From Wurfbainia villosa (Eukaryota; Streptophyta; Magnoliopsida; Zingiberales; Zingiberaceae), in NCBI GenBank assembly GCA_025175895.1, contig CM046001.1:25988314-26052313 (forward strand): a stretch of 64,000 nucleotides of DNA, read 5' to 3'. The position numbers and the translations under genes were made by a program. Every line of letters starts with the position of its first letter. Positions within the stretch are counted from its first letter, which is position 1. Shown here one piece after another: positions 44,737-55,228 of this stretch. The notes under the pieces were generated by a model. It searched no databases. It was not told the DNA's origin and saw nothing but the letters and a program-made list of their open reading frames with translations.

Positions 44737-45940
44737 TGTTAGTAATCCTTGGAAGTCTAGAGGGGGGTAAATAGCCTCTTTTCAAAATCTACACGAAATG
44801 TTAGCGGAAGCAAATACTAAACAAAAACAAGAAGCTAAACACAAACGCTAACACGAAGCCTTTTACGTGGTTCGAAGATAACACTCCTACTCCATGGCGA
44901 TCCTTAAGGTGGATCAACCCATGCAATTCCACTAAAAATATTTCCTTTACTAGACACTCTCCTCTTCTTACAATGATGAAAATGAGATTTAGGAGAAGAG
45001 GAGGAATTAACACAAAGAAAGCCTTTGAAAATTCTTGGGGAACTTGAGAATAATGTTGGAAGATAAACACTAGCCTTCTCAAGCACCCCAAGCCCTCTTT
45101 TTATAGAGAGAGGGATGTTTTCCCATTGGGCCATGATCAGTCCACTGATGTACAGCATCAGTCGACTGCTGTCGCAGTCAATGACTTCTAACGAGGCGAA
45201 TCCTAGAAATACGTAGTCGTCATTTCCAACGGTAGCCTGATCAGTCGACTGATCACTTCATCAGTCGACTGATTAAGTGATCAATCAAGTGAGACTCCAT
45301 TCTATTCCCGATGTCGACTTGATCAGTCGACTGATTGCAGCATCATGCGACTGCCAGCTTGGCAGTCGACTGATCATCAAGGTTTCAACTTGACTCAGTC
45401 GAGCACCTTATCAGTCGACTGCTACATCGTATCAGTCGACTGATACTCGTCAAGTATGACTAATTCAAACTTGAATTGACTCCCTAGACCTAGACTTAAC
45501 TTTCTAGCTCTTCCTTTAGCCTTGCATCTCCAGGATCCCTCCGAGTCTGTGACTTATCCATCCTTTGCGCTTGCTTCCAAGAGCTTCCTTCGGTTTCGTC
45601 ATGTCTTGGGTTTCTCTTCGCTAAAGTATGTTTGGACTTTACGCTGCCAAGACTACATGCTTGGACTTACGCTGCCAAGACTTGCCTTTGGACTTCCTTT
45701 TCCAAGTTTCGCTTAGACTTTACACCGCCAAGATTACATGCTTGGTCTTACGCCGCCAAGCCCTTTCCTTGGACTTCTTTTGCCAAGATCACACTTGGAC
45801 TTTTCCTTTACCAAGTCTTCATACTTGGATTTTTCCTATCACTTAAACATGTTCACAATTAGATCACAAAATATTGCCTAACTTAGATGATTATCCAAAC
45901 ATCAAAACAAATAAATTCTTGGGGCATTGTTGCACCAATA
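44737..45940 (-). repeat. C 5' LTR
   Basis: It starts TGTTAGTAATCCTTGG and ends GTTGCACCAATA (final CA changed to TA), 1204 bp. The minus-strand TATAAAA box is at 45099-45105. CTTGG/CCAAG mini-hairpins lie at 45630-45835. Confidence 0.94.
45137..45442 (-). promoter_or_regulatory. CAGTCGACTG array upstream of TATA, C 5' LTR
   Basis: Seven exact palindromes (45159, 45242, 45262, 45324, 45363, 45412, 45433) plus near copies (45137, 45352) lie 30-340 bp upstream of TATAAAA on the element strand. The paired 3' LTR keeps only one exact copy. Confidence 0.72.
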
Positions 45941-45945
45941 GAATC

Positions 45946-46811
45946 CTCGGGGTTGATGAGCCTAGTATTTAATTTTTGTAATTAAGTACGACATTGTTTA
46001 GCCGCTCTTTTTTTTTAGTTTACTTTCGATCTAGATTTCATGTACACTCCTTTGTGGAGTATAGGATCGATGAATGTAAATTAAAATAATTTTTCTTGGC
46101 TCGGATCTCCGAATGGCTTGTATATGGCGTAGGGAGGAGCGGATAAGGTGGCAACACGACTGGAGGCCTTTTGGAGAACAAAAGCTATAATAGTTGGAAA
46201 TTTTATTTTTCATATTTATTGCTTTTGATTTATATTCTTGTTGTTCTTGCTTTGTTAAAATTCCTCAATTTTAAATTACTAAGTGGGAGAGGGATATTTT
46301 TTTAAAAAAAAATTCTCGCGGCCTCCATTACAATTTGACATGTGATGCGAACAAACTTGTGCATTGGCTATGAGTGTCTTTCTCCATATCGGATGAGTTT
46401 GTTTTGCGGATCACTAGGTCAAATATGGTTATAGGAAGTTATTTAGGAGCGTGTGTACTTCCCCATCAGAAGGCACATAGTCCGAGTTAATTGCCAAGTA
46501 TCGAATAATGGTGAACACTTAGATGCAAATAAAAGTATTCTGCCCATCGGAGTCACTGCTTTTATTTGTAGGGCCGAAGAGCAATCAAGTATTAATTTTA
46601 TTTGTCAAAAAGTAAGGTTGACAGGATAAAAAAATTAATGGGTAAAACCTCCTCTTACAAATGTAGAATTCGTATACGTCCACACTATCGTGGCATACGA
46701 TATTCTCGGTATTTTGAGGTATTGGTTGATTTTAAAATTTTATTGTTTGAGGAATCAATAATTTTTTGAAATCTAATGTTGTGATTTATGTGATTCTTAG
46801 GTTTCTTCAAA
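45946..46811 (+). other. Element A leader, continued
   Basis: It matches the D leader (31350-32208) from ATCCTCGGGGTTGATGAG to the gag ATG. It is noncoding. Confidence 0.88.
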
Positions 46812-47322
46812 ATGACTTTCAACCCACTTGCTATGATTCTGAAAGAAAATAAACTTACTGGACCTAACTATATAGATTGGAAAAGAAATCTGGACATAAT
46901 TTTGACCACTGAGGAGTACAAGTAGGTACTTCTCAAGGAGTGTTCTCTTAAGCCTACGAATGATTTTGGGAAAAAGGAGAAAGAGAGTTATAAGAAGTGG
47001 ATCAAGGCTATTGAGATGACGCGGTGTTACATTTTGGATTCTATGTCAAATGTATTGCAACATTAGCATCAGGCCATGACTACTGCTTATGACATGATGC
47101 TCAATCTCAAGGAACTTTTCGAACACCAGAATCGGGATGCTAGGCAAGAAGCCATGAGAAACTTGATGACAACCACCATGGTTGAGGGAACACCCGTGAG
47201 GGATCATGTTCTCAGGATGATAGCTCATTTGAATGAGCTGGAAGTCCTTGGAGCTGAGATCGATGGGGAAACCCAGGTCGATATCATTCTCCAATCTCTA
47301 CCTATGAGTTTTGAGTAGTTTC
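46812..47322 (+). pseudogene. A gag, first part
   Basis: The ATG at 46812 (MTFNPLAMILKENKLTGPNYIDWKR) gives a copia capsid closely related to D. Stops occur at about 46923 (after TTEEYK) and about 47064, and the region after YDMMLNLKELFEHQ is open to IILQSLPMSFE, stop, F. It is cut at GTTTC by solo LTR E. Confidence 0.9.
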
Positions 47323-48377
47323 TGTTGGTGCAGGGGCACTAGATAATCGAACCTGTGTTTTGATTATGGCAAAGACACAAAGTTAAGTTTATATTGTTAT
47401 CTCACGAGCTAAATCAAGTGTGCAGAAAAGTACTAAAGCTGGAGCTGAAGGCTAGCGACACCCGGAGGAAGCCGTGGTGGTCGGGCGACACTTGAGTGAA
47501 TTCGGAGGGAGCCGAAGGAATCGAGTGGAAGGCCGGAAGCAAGAGCTACTATCGAGGTAAGCTCGTGTGAGTGAGAGATTGTAAGGTCGTGTCCTCTTTA
47601 CGGGGACGACCGTAGGTGACGATTCGACTAAGACTTCCTGTGGAAGGTCTAGGTCGAGATCGGACGGTTAGAAACCGTCGTATTTATCATTTTCCGAGCT
47701 AATCTCTATCGCAGGAAGTGGCAGCCGGCATGATCGCTGGACATTGGGCAAGGCGATCGTATCATCGATCGATGATGAGGCATCATCGACGATGGCGACG
47801 ATTGACTTTGCGCTAGGTCAAAACGGATAACGTTTGACGCGGCCACTTCGCGATAAAAATTTGGAAAAATTCATGATCCGTTCCAAAGAAATAGGAGACA
47901 AATTCAGAGGCTAAAGTCTATAAAAGGAGGGGAGGATTCATCTCCAAAGATCATCAATTATTCATCAAGTGCTCCTACAACGCCAACGCTTCAACACCGT
48001 CATAACGCCGACGCGACGACAACCTCAGATCTTCTTCGTCGGCAGCAGATTCAAGTAATATTTTTGATATTATATTCTGTGTTTTTTATCTTCATAACGA
48101 GGTGAGGTAGGCTTGTTGCCTCATCCTCGTGTATTCGGTTTTTGTAATCGTTGTCTCCTACCTCCAACGAGGAGGAGACGTTTTAGTGTTTTGCCCTCCG
48201 TACGCGGTCTAGGACCGATAGGGCCTTGGAGTAGCAACCGCTGGGTTGTGAACCAAGTAAAATAAACGTGTTCATTTATTTTCCGCTGTGCTTACTTTGC
48301 GTATTGAACGAACGAAAAAGAAAAGATTTACGATCGCTATTCACCCCCCCCCTCTAGCGACGCTTCTCGATCCAACA
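47323..48377 (+). mobile_element. E: solo LTR in A gag (same family as F LTR)
   Basis: It starts TGTTGGTGCAGGGGCAC, ends GATCCAACA and is flanked by GTTTC (47318-47322, 48378-48382). It is 1055 bp with TATAAAA at 47919-47925. F shows the same ends followed by a primer site, so the plus strand is the sense. CGATCG-type palindromes (GCGATCG, ATCGATCGATGAT) lie at 47752-47800, upstream of the TATA box. Confidence 0.92.
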
Positions 48378-48382
48378 GTTTC

Positions 48383-48546
48383 GCCCGAACTACAACATGA
48401 ACAAGAGGTTGTATTCATTGACGGAGCTTCTGAAAGAACTTCAGGCGGTAGAGGGACTTTTTCGTCAGAGTTCTCAGGCTTTGGTTGCTCAGAAGGTTTC
48501 TACTTCTAGGATGAAAGGCAAGAAGAAGAAGAAACAAGGTGCAGCA
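48383..48546 (+). pseudogene. A gag, second part
   Basis: It continues the capsid (NYNMNKRLYSLTELLKEL, then VSTSRMKGKKKKKQG) exactly as D does from 35949. It is cut by element G just before where the zinc knuckle would be. Confidence 0.88.
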
Positions 48547-49866
48547 TGTTAGGGCAATCGACCCAAGTTATGGTTTGGATTATGGTTTTGATGTGTGTGG
48601 CAAAGGTTTAAGTTAGGATATTATTATGGATTTAATATGTGTGTTGAAGTCATGCAGGACTTAGTAATTCACACGTATGATGAATAGCATTGGCAAGATC
48701 ACCAACTCACAACCTCGTGCTTGAGTCGGCGTAGGAGCAATGCGAAGCCGTGCACTTGATGCATCCGAGGGACTGCCGGACGAGATGACTTGAAGCGAAG
48801 CCAAGGAAGCAAACTTCGAGGGCAAGAGATGCGAAGGAGCATTGTGAAGTCGTGCACTTAGTGCTGCTGAGGGACGTGGCCGCGAACGAAGAGAGCTTCG
48901 GCGAGGAACTTCAAGTGAGATGAGAGGATGAGTGAAAAGTAAGTAGCTCATTAGGTGAACTTGGCCGAAATGGCTAAGTGTCGGATGCTCAACTGAAGGA
49001 TTGAGGTTTAACACGTTGAAGTGGAGTGTCGGATGCTCAACCATGAGAGTTGAGATTTTACCCGACCGCCGGACGCTCAAATGGATGTGAAGTTTGAGGT
49101 TTACTCGACATCAGTCGACTGCTGGGAATAAGCAGTCAACTGCTCTAAGTCGACTTAGTTTCGACTAGTGTTCGACTGGTGGGTTTCTGGCCCAGCAGTC
49201 GACTGCCAAGGATGGCAGTCGACTGATTAAGGCAGTCGCGGGCAGAGAACCTCTCATAGTCGACTAATCAGTCGGCCACGGAGGCATCAATCGACTGATG
49301 GATACATCAGTCGACTGCCAAGTCTCCTATTTGACTACAACGGTCGGGATCTTACATGTTCAAAAGTCATTGTAACGGCGACAGTCGACTGCTAAAGTCA
49401 GCAATCGACTGATGACGTCCAACGGGAAGAAATTATCCCTCTCTATAAAAAGAGAGGGTGTGGGGTTTGGGATGGCTAATGCTTATGCTCCAATTGCTCA
49501 TCCAAGTGCCCCCACAAGCTTTAGACTCTTTCTCATGTTCTTATTTCAAATCCATTGTAAGAAAGAGTGTTTTTGTTGTAAGAAGGTTTACCTCCACCTT
49601 TCTTTGTCTAAAGGGAGAGAACATATTGGATTGGTTTCAGAGTGATTCACCGGAGACAAATCGGACCGTGGATTAGTGGCATAGGGCTGTGAACCACGTT
49701 ATATCTCCTTGTTAGCATTGTTTTTATCTTTTTTTTATCTTTATTGTTGTTTAGTTTTATTTTCATTGTGCTAACCCTAACGTGTAGACGAACGAACGAT
49801 TGAATTCCATTCTACGATGACTTAAGGCTATTCACCCACCTCTAGCTGGCCACCTATGTTCCAACA
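48547..49866 (+). repeat. G 5' LTR
   Basis: It starts TGTTAGGGCAATCGACCC and ends ATGTTCCAACA, 1320 bp. The TATAAAAA box is at 49444-49451. Modules related to GAAGCCGTGCACTTGATGC lie at 48748-48870. The CTATTCACCCACCTCTAGC motif lies near the 3' end. Confidence 0.92.
49112..49412 (+). promoter_or_regulatory. CAGTCGACTG array upstream of TATA, G LTR
   Basis: Five exact copies (49112, 49196, 49216, 49308, 49382) plus variants (49132, 49290, 49401) end about 30 bp upstream of TATAAAA at 49444. Confidence 0.72.
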
Positions 49867-49868
49867 AG

Positions 49869-49884
49869 TGGTATCAGAGCAAGG
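49869..49884 (+). other. G primer binding site
   Basis: TGGTATCAGAGCAAGG follows the LTR end by two bases. It is tRNA-Met type. Confidence 0.92.
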
Positions 49885-49928
49885 TAGCTTGTCGAGGACT
49901 AACCACCGCAACAAGCACAACAACAACG

Positions 49929-51605
49929 ATGGCCATCTCTAATATTCATCCGCCAAAGTTCGAGGGGGAATTCGCTTGGTGGAAAAAGTGAATGGAGGTA
50001 TTTTTCGAAATCGACTTCAAAATTTTATTGATAATAAAAAATGGTTTCGAGATACCTAGGGATGAAGATGGGGAGCAAATAGAGAAGACAAGATGGACAA
50101 AGAGGCAAAGAGATGAGTACTTGGCGAATTCAAAGGCCAAGCATCACTTATACAACGTACTCCCCCAACAAGAGATCAACCGGATTGGGGAGTGCTCAAG
50201 TGCTAAAGAGATGTGGGAGAAGCTAGTAAAGCTTCATGAAGGCACCTCCGAGGCCAAGCTTGCAAGAATAGACCTCCTCCGCTCCCAACTAACTAATATC
50301 AAACTTGAAAAGGGAGAAAAGGTAACCTCATTACACTCTCATTTTAAAGAAATTTTAAATGGACTAATGAGTGTAGGAGAAAAACTTTCGAACCAGAATA
50401 TAATTATGAAAGCAATCGACGCCTTTCCTCGGTCATCGAAATGGAGCTCAATGGTAGACTCCTTCTACATCTCAAAGAACCTAGAAGTTAGCACCTTAGA
50501 GGAGTTCTTCTCAACCATGGAGCTCCACGAAACAAGGCTTTAAGGAGTAGTAGAAGAGCCAAGAATTCAACCATCAAGAGGAGTAGCCTTGATAGCAGAA
50601 AAGGGGAAGAAGAAGAAGAAGAAGGAGACACCACCTTCCTCCTCCGATGAAGCATCCTCCTCATCCTCCATGAATAGTAATGAAGATGCTTATATGGTAA
50701 GGAAGGTAAGGCGTGCTTTAACAAATTTAAAATTTAACAAATCTTATGATAGGAGAAGGCACAAGAGGAAGTTCATTTCCTATAATTGCCAACAAGAGGG
50801 ACACATGAGGGATGATTGTCCCCTCTTGAACAAGAACAAAGAAGAAAGGAGAAGAAAAGAAGAAGGGGAGCAAGAAGAAGGAAGAAGAGAAGAAAGTCAA
50901 GGAGAAAGGGAAGGCAAAAGCACTCAAAGCAAGGACATAGGATGATCCTTCATCATCATCATCGGAGGAAGAAAATGCCTTCGTCTCAAACCTTGCCCTT
51001 ATGGCAATCGAAGATGTGGACACCTCCTCCTCCGAGCAAGAAGAAAGAAGCACAAGTGAGGAGTGCTCTAGTGAAGGGGGAGCTTCATCCTCATCCTCAT
51101 CGGAATCGGAGAAAGAAGACATGAAAACTATGGTAACGAATCTTTCTCCTAAGAAAATAGTTTCTATGATTTCAAGTTTGACTAGGGACTTATTTAAGAT
51201 GAAAAATAGAAATAAATGCATGCAAAATGAGATTAAGGCCCTAGAGGAAAAATTAGAAAATGCATGCGTTAATGTTAATGATTATATTCCTTTTGATGTG
51301 AATCAACATGCATTGAGGAAAATAAGGCTTTAAGTGAAAAGATAGATCACCTAACTAAAGCCTTAGAAAAATTCACCATAGGCTCCAATACTTTGAAGAT
51401 GATAATAGGGAGCCAAAGGGCAAGCTTCAATACGAAAGGCCTAGGATATAAGGGAAACAAAAATGAAAAGGTCTATCATTGCCTAATTGTTAGGGGTCAA
51501 GCCAAAAATAAAACAATTGCTGGAAAATGGATCCCTAAGAAATATTTAGTGAACCCTATAAAAAAGAATTTGTATTGGGTTTTTAAATCTATTATTAAGG
51601 GTTAG
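49929..51605 (+). pseudogene. G gag (decayed copy of element 1 Gag)
   Basis: The frame starts MAISNIHPPKFEGEFAWWKK; the next codon, CGA (Arg) in element 1, is TGA here (49989). The capsid (49992-50540) is well kept, then TAA replaces a Glu codon after ETRL. The zinc knuckle reads SYNCQQEGHMRDDC, its first Cys lost. Frameshifts lie near 50880-50950 and 51330. The end motif KKYLVNPIKKNLYWVFKSIIKG stops at 51603-51605, at the same residue as in element 1. No pol follows. Confidence 0.92.
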
Positions 51606-52102
51606 GAAAACCCTAGGATAGTCAACCATGTGGATTTTACTTATATCATAATTGAATGGTTGACTTAAAATGATCGGGACTTAATTTTTGAAATAGTGTT
51701 GGGTGATGATAATGCACCCATAAATAGTTTAAATCATCCTTTGGGTGATACTTGACTTATTATCATAATTTTATACCTAATACATGATTACAAATTGATT
51801 GATATACTTGTTTCATGATCATAATGTGAAATCAATGCATACATGTCTTTATGATCATGTGGTATGTTAGAGTACCTTGTGTAGAATTGCATAAATTTAA
51901 AGGTTAAGTATATAAATACCTTTAGGAACATCTCACACTCACCATAAGGATAACCTTGATTGAAAACTTAGCATGGGTGAGATGTTAGGATGATACTAAT
52001 AGTCCACTAATGTCTATGGCATTTAGATGGTCATTTAAAGTATCAAAATAGTAATAATAGACCAATCATGAGGAAGGCTTATGTTTAATTCATGGACATA
52101 TT
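51606..52102 (+). other. G 3' noncoding region
   Basis: It matches the reverse of element 1 15690-16283 and carries no gene. It ends at the H insertion, with ATATT at 52098-52102 as the probable target duplication. Confidence 0.8.
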
Positions 52103-52400
52103 TGTAGAGGAAATGTTGACCACTAGAGGGGGGTGAATAGCGTCATGCTAGTACGTTGATGGAATTCGTTGCGTTCGTCTCTACAAATTTCATTAGCGCA
52201 GAGGAAATAGAAATAATAGCAATAACGAAACAAAGACAAACACCAATACACCAATATTTAACGTGGTTCGGAACCGAATGGTTCCTACTCCACGGATCGA
52301 GCTGTAAAGAGCTCTAGTGATGCACACGCAACCACTAATCACAAATAACTCCTTCTCGACACAAGTCGGAGGTGGAGAAACCCCTTACAAGTGATTACAA

Positions 52401-54091
52401 TGTTGGGAAAAACTCTGGATATGATGTTCACAACATCGCTGGCGAATACTTCGCACAACCGCAGCGGAAACAATAATTAAACCGGATCCCAGCAAAGATC
52501 CATGTAAAACTATATAAATTATTTTATTTAATCTAGTCAAGATCTTATCTAGAAGAGGAATATACCTTTGGTGCGTGTCCTTCACAATCCCGCTTTTCCA
52601 AATGCTGTCAGATCCCAATACAGTAAGGGTAACCGTATATCTATGGTATCTACACTGACACCCACACGGTTTGGAGTCACATTGTGCTAGCAACCCCTAG
52701 CAGAACGCCAAGAACTCTTTGGAAGAAGAAGGAGAGGAAGGAGGAGATAAGAGAACTCTTCTCTTGGCCCTTTTGGCTTGCACGCCCAAAACAAAAAACC
52801 ACACACAAGTTATCATACACGTTGAACACCAAAAAGACCCTTTTAATCCATAGCCATCAATGTCATTATCTCCCCATTAAGAGTTCTCTTAATACCAAGA
52901 CTCTTGGTATTCCCTTCCTTTAATTCTCATCATGAATACCAAGGCCTTTGGTATTTCTATGCATGATTAATCAAATTAATCATGCATGATGATGAATCAT
53001 CTTCCATTGTTCAACTTGAGTCTAACTCAAGTTTAACTAGTTTGAGTCTAACTCAAATCTTGGCCATATGCTCAATTGTCCTTTTAGTCCAACTTAAAGA
53101 AACCATCTCCAAAACAGAATGTCATTTGTGTGCGACCCTATAGGCTCTTGTAACGTTGGCAATGTATCTAAAACCATTTTAGATACATAAGCAATGAGCG
53201 ACATCTAGCAATATATCATTGCTACCCAAGTTACAAGATCATCGAGATCCGACAACCTTTCCGTGACTATTATCATGTATGACGGTGTCCTTCTATCTCT
53301 GATATCTTAGATCGACCAATGAGGCATAGACTGTGTCATCCCCTTATCGATCTTTATGTTTCTTGATCCCTAAGTAGACTCACTCAAACAAATAAGCTCA
53401 ATATCTCATATTGACTCATTTGAGCATGGTCATGCATTTTGTGGTCCTACTCTATCAAGAGGCCAAAGATATCACTCCCATCATATGGGAGGGATAGATC
53501 CCATCTACATCACTCACATCCCTCCGCATAATTCGGTACATACCCAGTGATCGCCGTTATAGTGCACCCAGTTACGGTGTGACGTTAGACGATACCAAAG
53601 TACATAACTCCTTATGTAGGGAACCGTAGTGACTTCAGGTCTAAGGACTATTCATACCAATAGTCATATGAGAAAGTATATAACACTCATATAACGATCC
53701 ATGATACTTTTCTCATAGCGGGTCAATTTAGTATATATATTCTCCAATATATATAGCCATGTGTCAATGTGATATCACATATCCATGACTTGTGAGATCA
53801 AGTCATCCATTGACCTACATGCTAGTCTCAATGTATTAATATTGCCCTTGTATATTAATATTTGACTAGGAATATTAAGAATAGTGTTCTCTACAACTTC
53901 TCATAATCAATTCTACCAATTGATATACTGTAGATTAGAACCTACTATTCAAGGACATTATTATATTTATTTTAGCTGGCACATGCATAAAGTAAATATA
54001 ATAAACAATCTTTGTCTTTTATTAATGAAATATGATACACATGATAACTAATTAATAATCTCATGATTGACACTAAGAGCTGACACTAACA
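52401..54091 (-). mobile_element. K: solo LTR in H LTR
   Basis: It starts TGTTGGGAAAAACTCTGG, ends CTGACACTAACA and is flanked by TACAA (52396-52400, 54092-54096). It is 1691 bp and lacks internal sequence. It is the same family as the solo LTR at 22626-24456. Strand inferred as for that copy. Confidence 0.9.
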
Positions 54092-54311
54092 TACAAAAGT
54101 AATACAATAAAAATACAAACAACTACACTAAAATGCAAGTAAACAAAACTTTACACTGAGTTTTTGAATGCTTGCTTGCTGGTTGATCGAGTAGCACCTG
54201 GAGACCCTGAATTGCAGCAGCAACTCACCCCAAAACACCTCAAAGAACCTTCTTGATTTCTTCCTCCACGAGCTCAATTTAAAGCTTCTGCCTGGGCTGG
54301 AAATCGTCGAT

Positions 54312-54607
54312 TAGTCGACTGATGACACTATTGTTGTAAGACAATGGTGTAATTCACGATGGAAAATCCAACGGATAGGACATCAGTCGACTGATAGAGC
54401 CTTCACTCGACTGCTAACCCTATAGTTGAGTCTCGACTTCATTCTGTGCCCAAATTCTTGAGCACCAGTCGACTGATCACATGATCAGTCGACTGCTCGA
54501 GCCAGCAGTCGACTGCCCACCTCTGGCAGTTGATTACTGGGACACTTTCCACAGTCAAACCCTAGTTGACTCACACCAGTCGACTATCATATGGCATCAG
54601 TCGACTG
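54312..54607 (-). promoter_or_regulatory. CAGTCGACTG array, H LTR
   Basis: Five exact copies (54383, 54466, 54486, 54506, 54598) and variants (54312, 54536, 54577). A weak TATA-like TTTAAAG on the minus strand lies near 54280. Confidence 0.68.
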
Positions 54608-55228
54608 ACACACCTCAAACATGAGGTTTTAACCTAAGTATGGTTCCCCCATACTTGCTAGACCACCCTTAGCCTAGACCTAAGCCTTCTAGCCACCTCC
54701 GTCAGCCTTACGCCTCTTGGATCCCTCCAAGTCATCCATGACTTATTCATCCATTGCGCTAGCCTTCAGGTGCTTCCATCGGCTATGTCATGCTAACGAT
54801 GTCTACATCGCTAAGGCACATTTGACTTACGCTGCCAAGACTCCGCTTGGACTTTATGCCGCCAACCATTAGACTTATGATGCCAAGACTCTCACTTGGA
54901 CTTTACGCCACCAATATCAAACCCCTTGGACTTCTCAAATGCCAAGACTCAAGCTTGGACTTTTCCTTGCCAACCCATGTTGGACTTTACATGCCAAGTA
55001 CTCAAGACTTGGACTTTCCATGACATGGTCAACTCCAGTCAACCATCAAAATCCCCCTCGAGTCAAACTCGAGTCCGGTCAATCATGACCCGGGTCGATC
55101 GTGCCAACAATCTTCCCAAAACATTATTAGACATCAATGTCAAACATCGATGTCAAACTTTCATGTCAAACATCAGTCGAGTCAAACTCGAGTTCGATCA
55201 ATCGTGACCAGGGCCGATTGCACCAATA

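Larger units (their letters stand above)
25661..45940 (-). mobile_element. C: Ty1/copia element (SIRE/Maximus-like), interrupted by D
   Basis: LTRs 25661-26874 and 44737-45940 are flanked by GAATC (25656-25660, 45941-45945). Without D (29219-41226 plus duplication) the element is about 8.3 kb. Read on the minus strand it has primer site, gag, protease, integrase, RT, RNase H, then about 1 kb of noncoding sequence and a polypurine tract. Integrase before RT defines copia. The long acidic Gag with a WVPK end motif and the 3' spacer fit the SIRE/Maximus group. Several stops and frameshifts make it defective. It lies in the leader of A; D 31340-31350 shows the unoccupied site. Confidence 0.94.
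52103..55228 (-). repeat. H 3' LTR, split by solo LTR K
   Basis: About 1.43 kb without K. It carries CTAGAGGGGGGTGAATAGC near its left end, CTTGG/CCAAG mini-hairpins (54810-55020), CTCGAGTCAAACTCGAG hairpins (55057-55073 and near 55177) and the end GATTGCACCAATA. Confidence 0.88.

Noticed and set aside
52684..52923. 79-aa plus-strand frame in K
   Set aside because: It is antisense LTR sequence of a solo LTR, not shared as an open frame by the related copy at 22626-24456.
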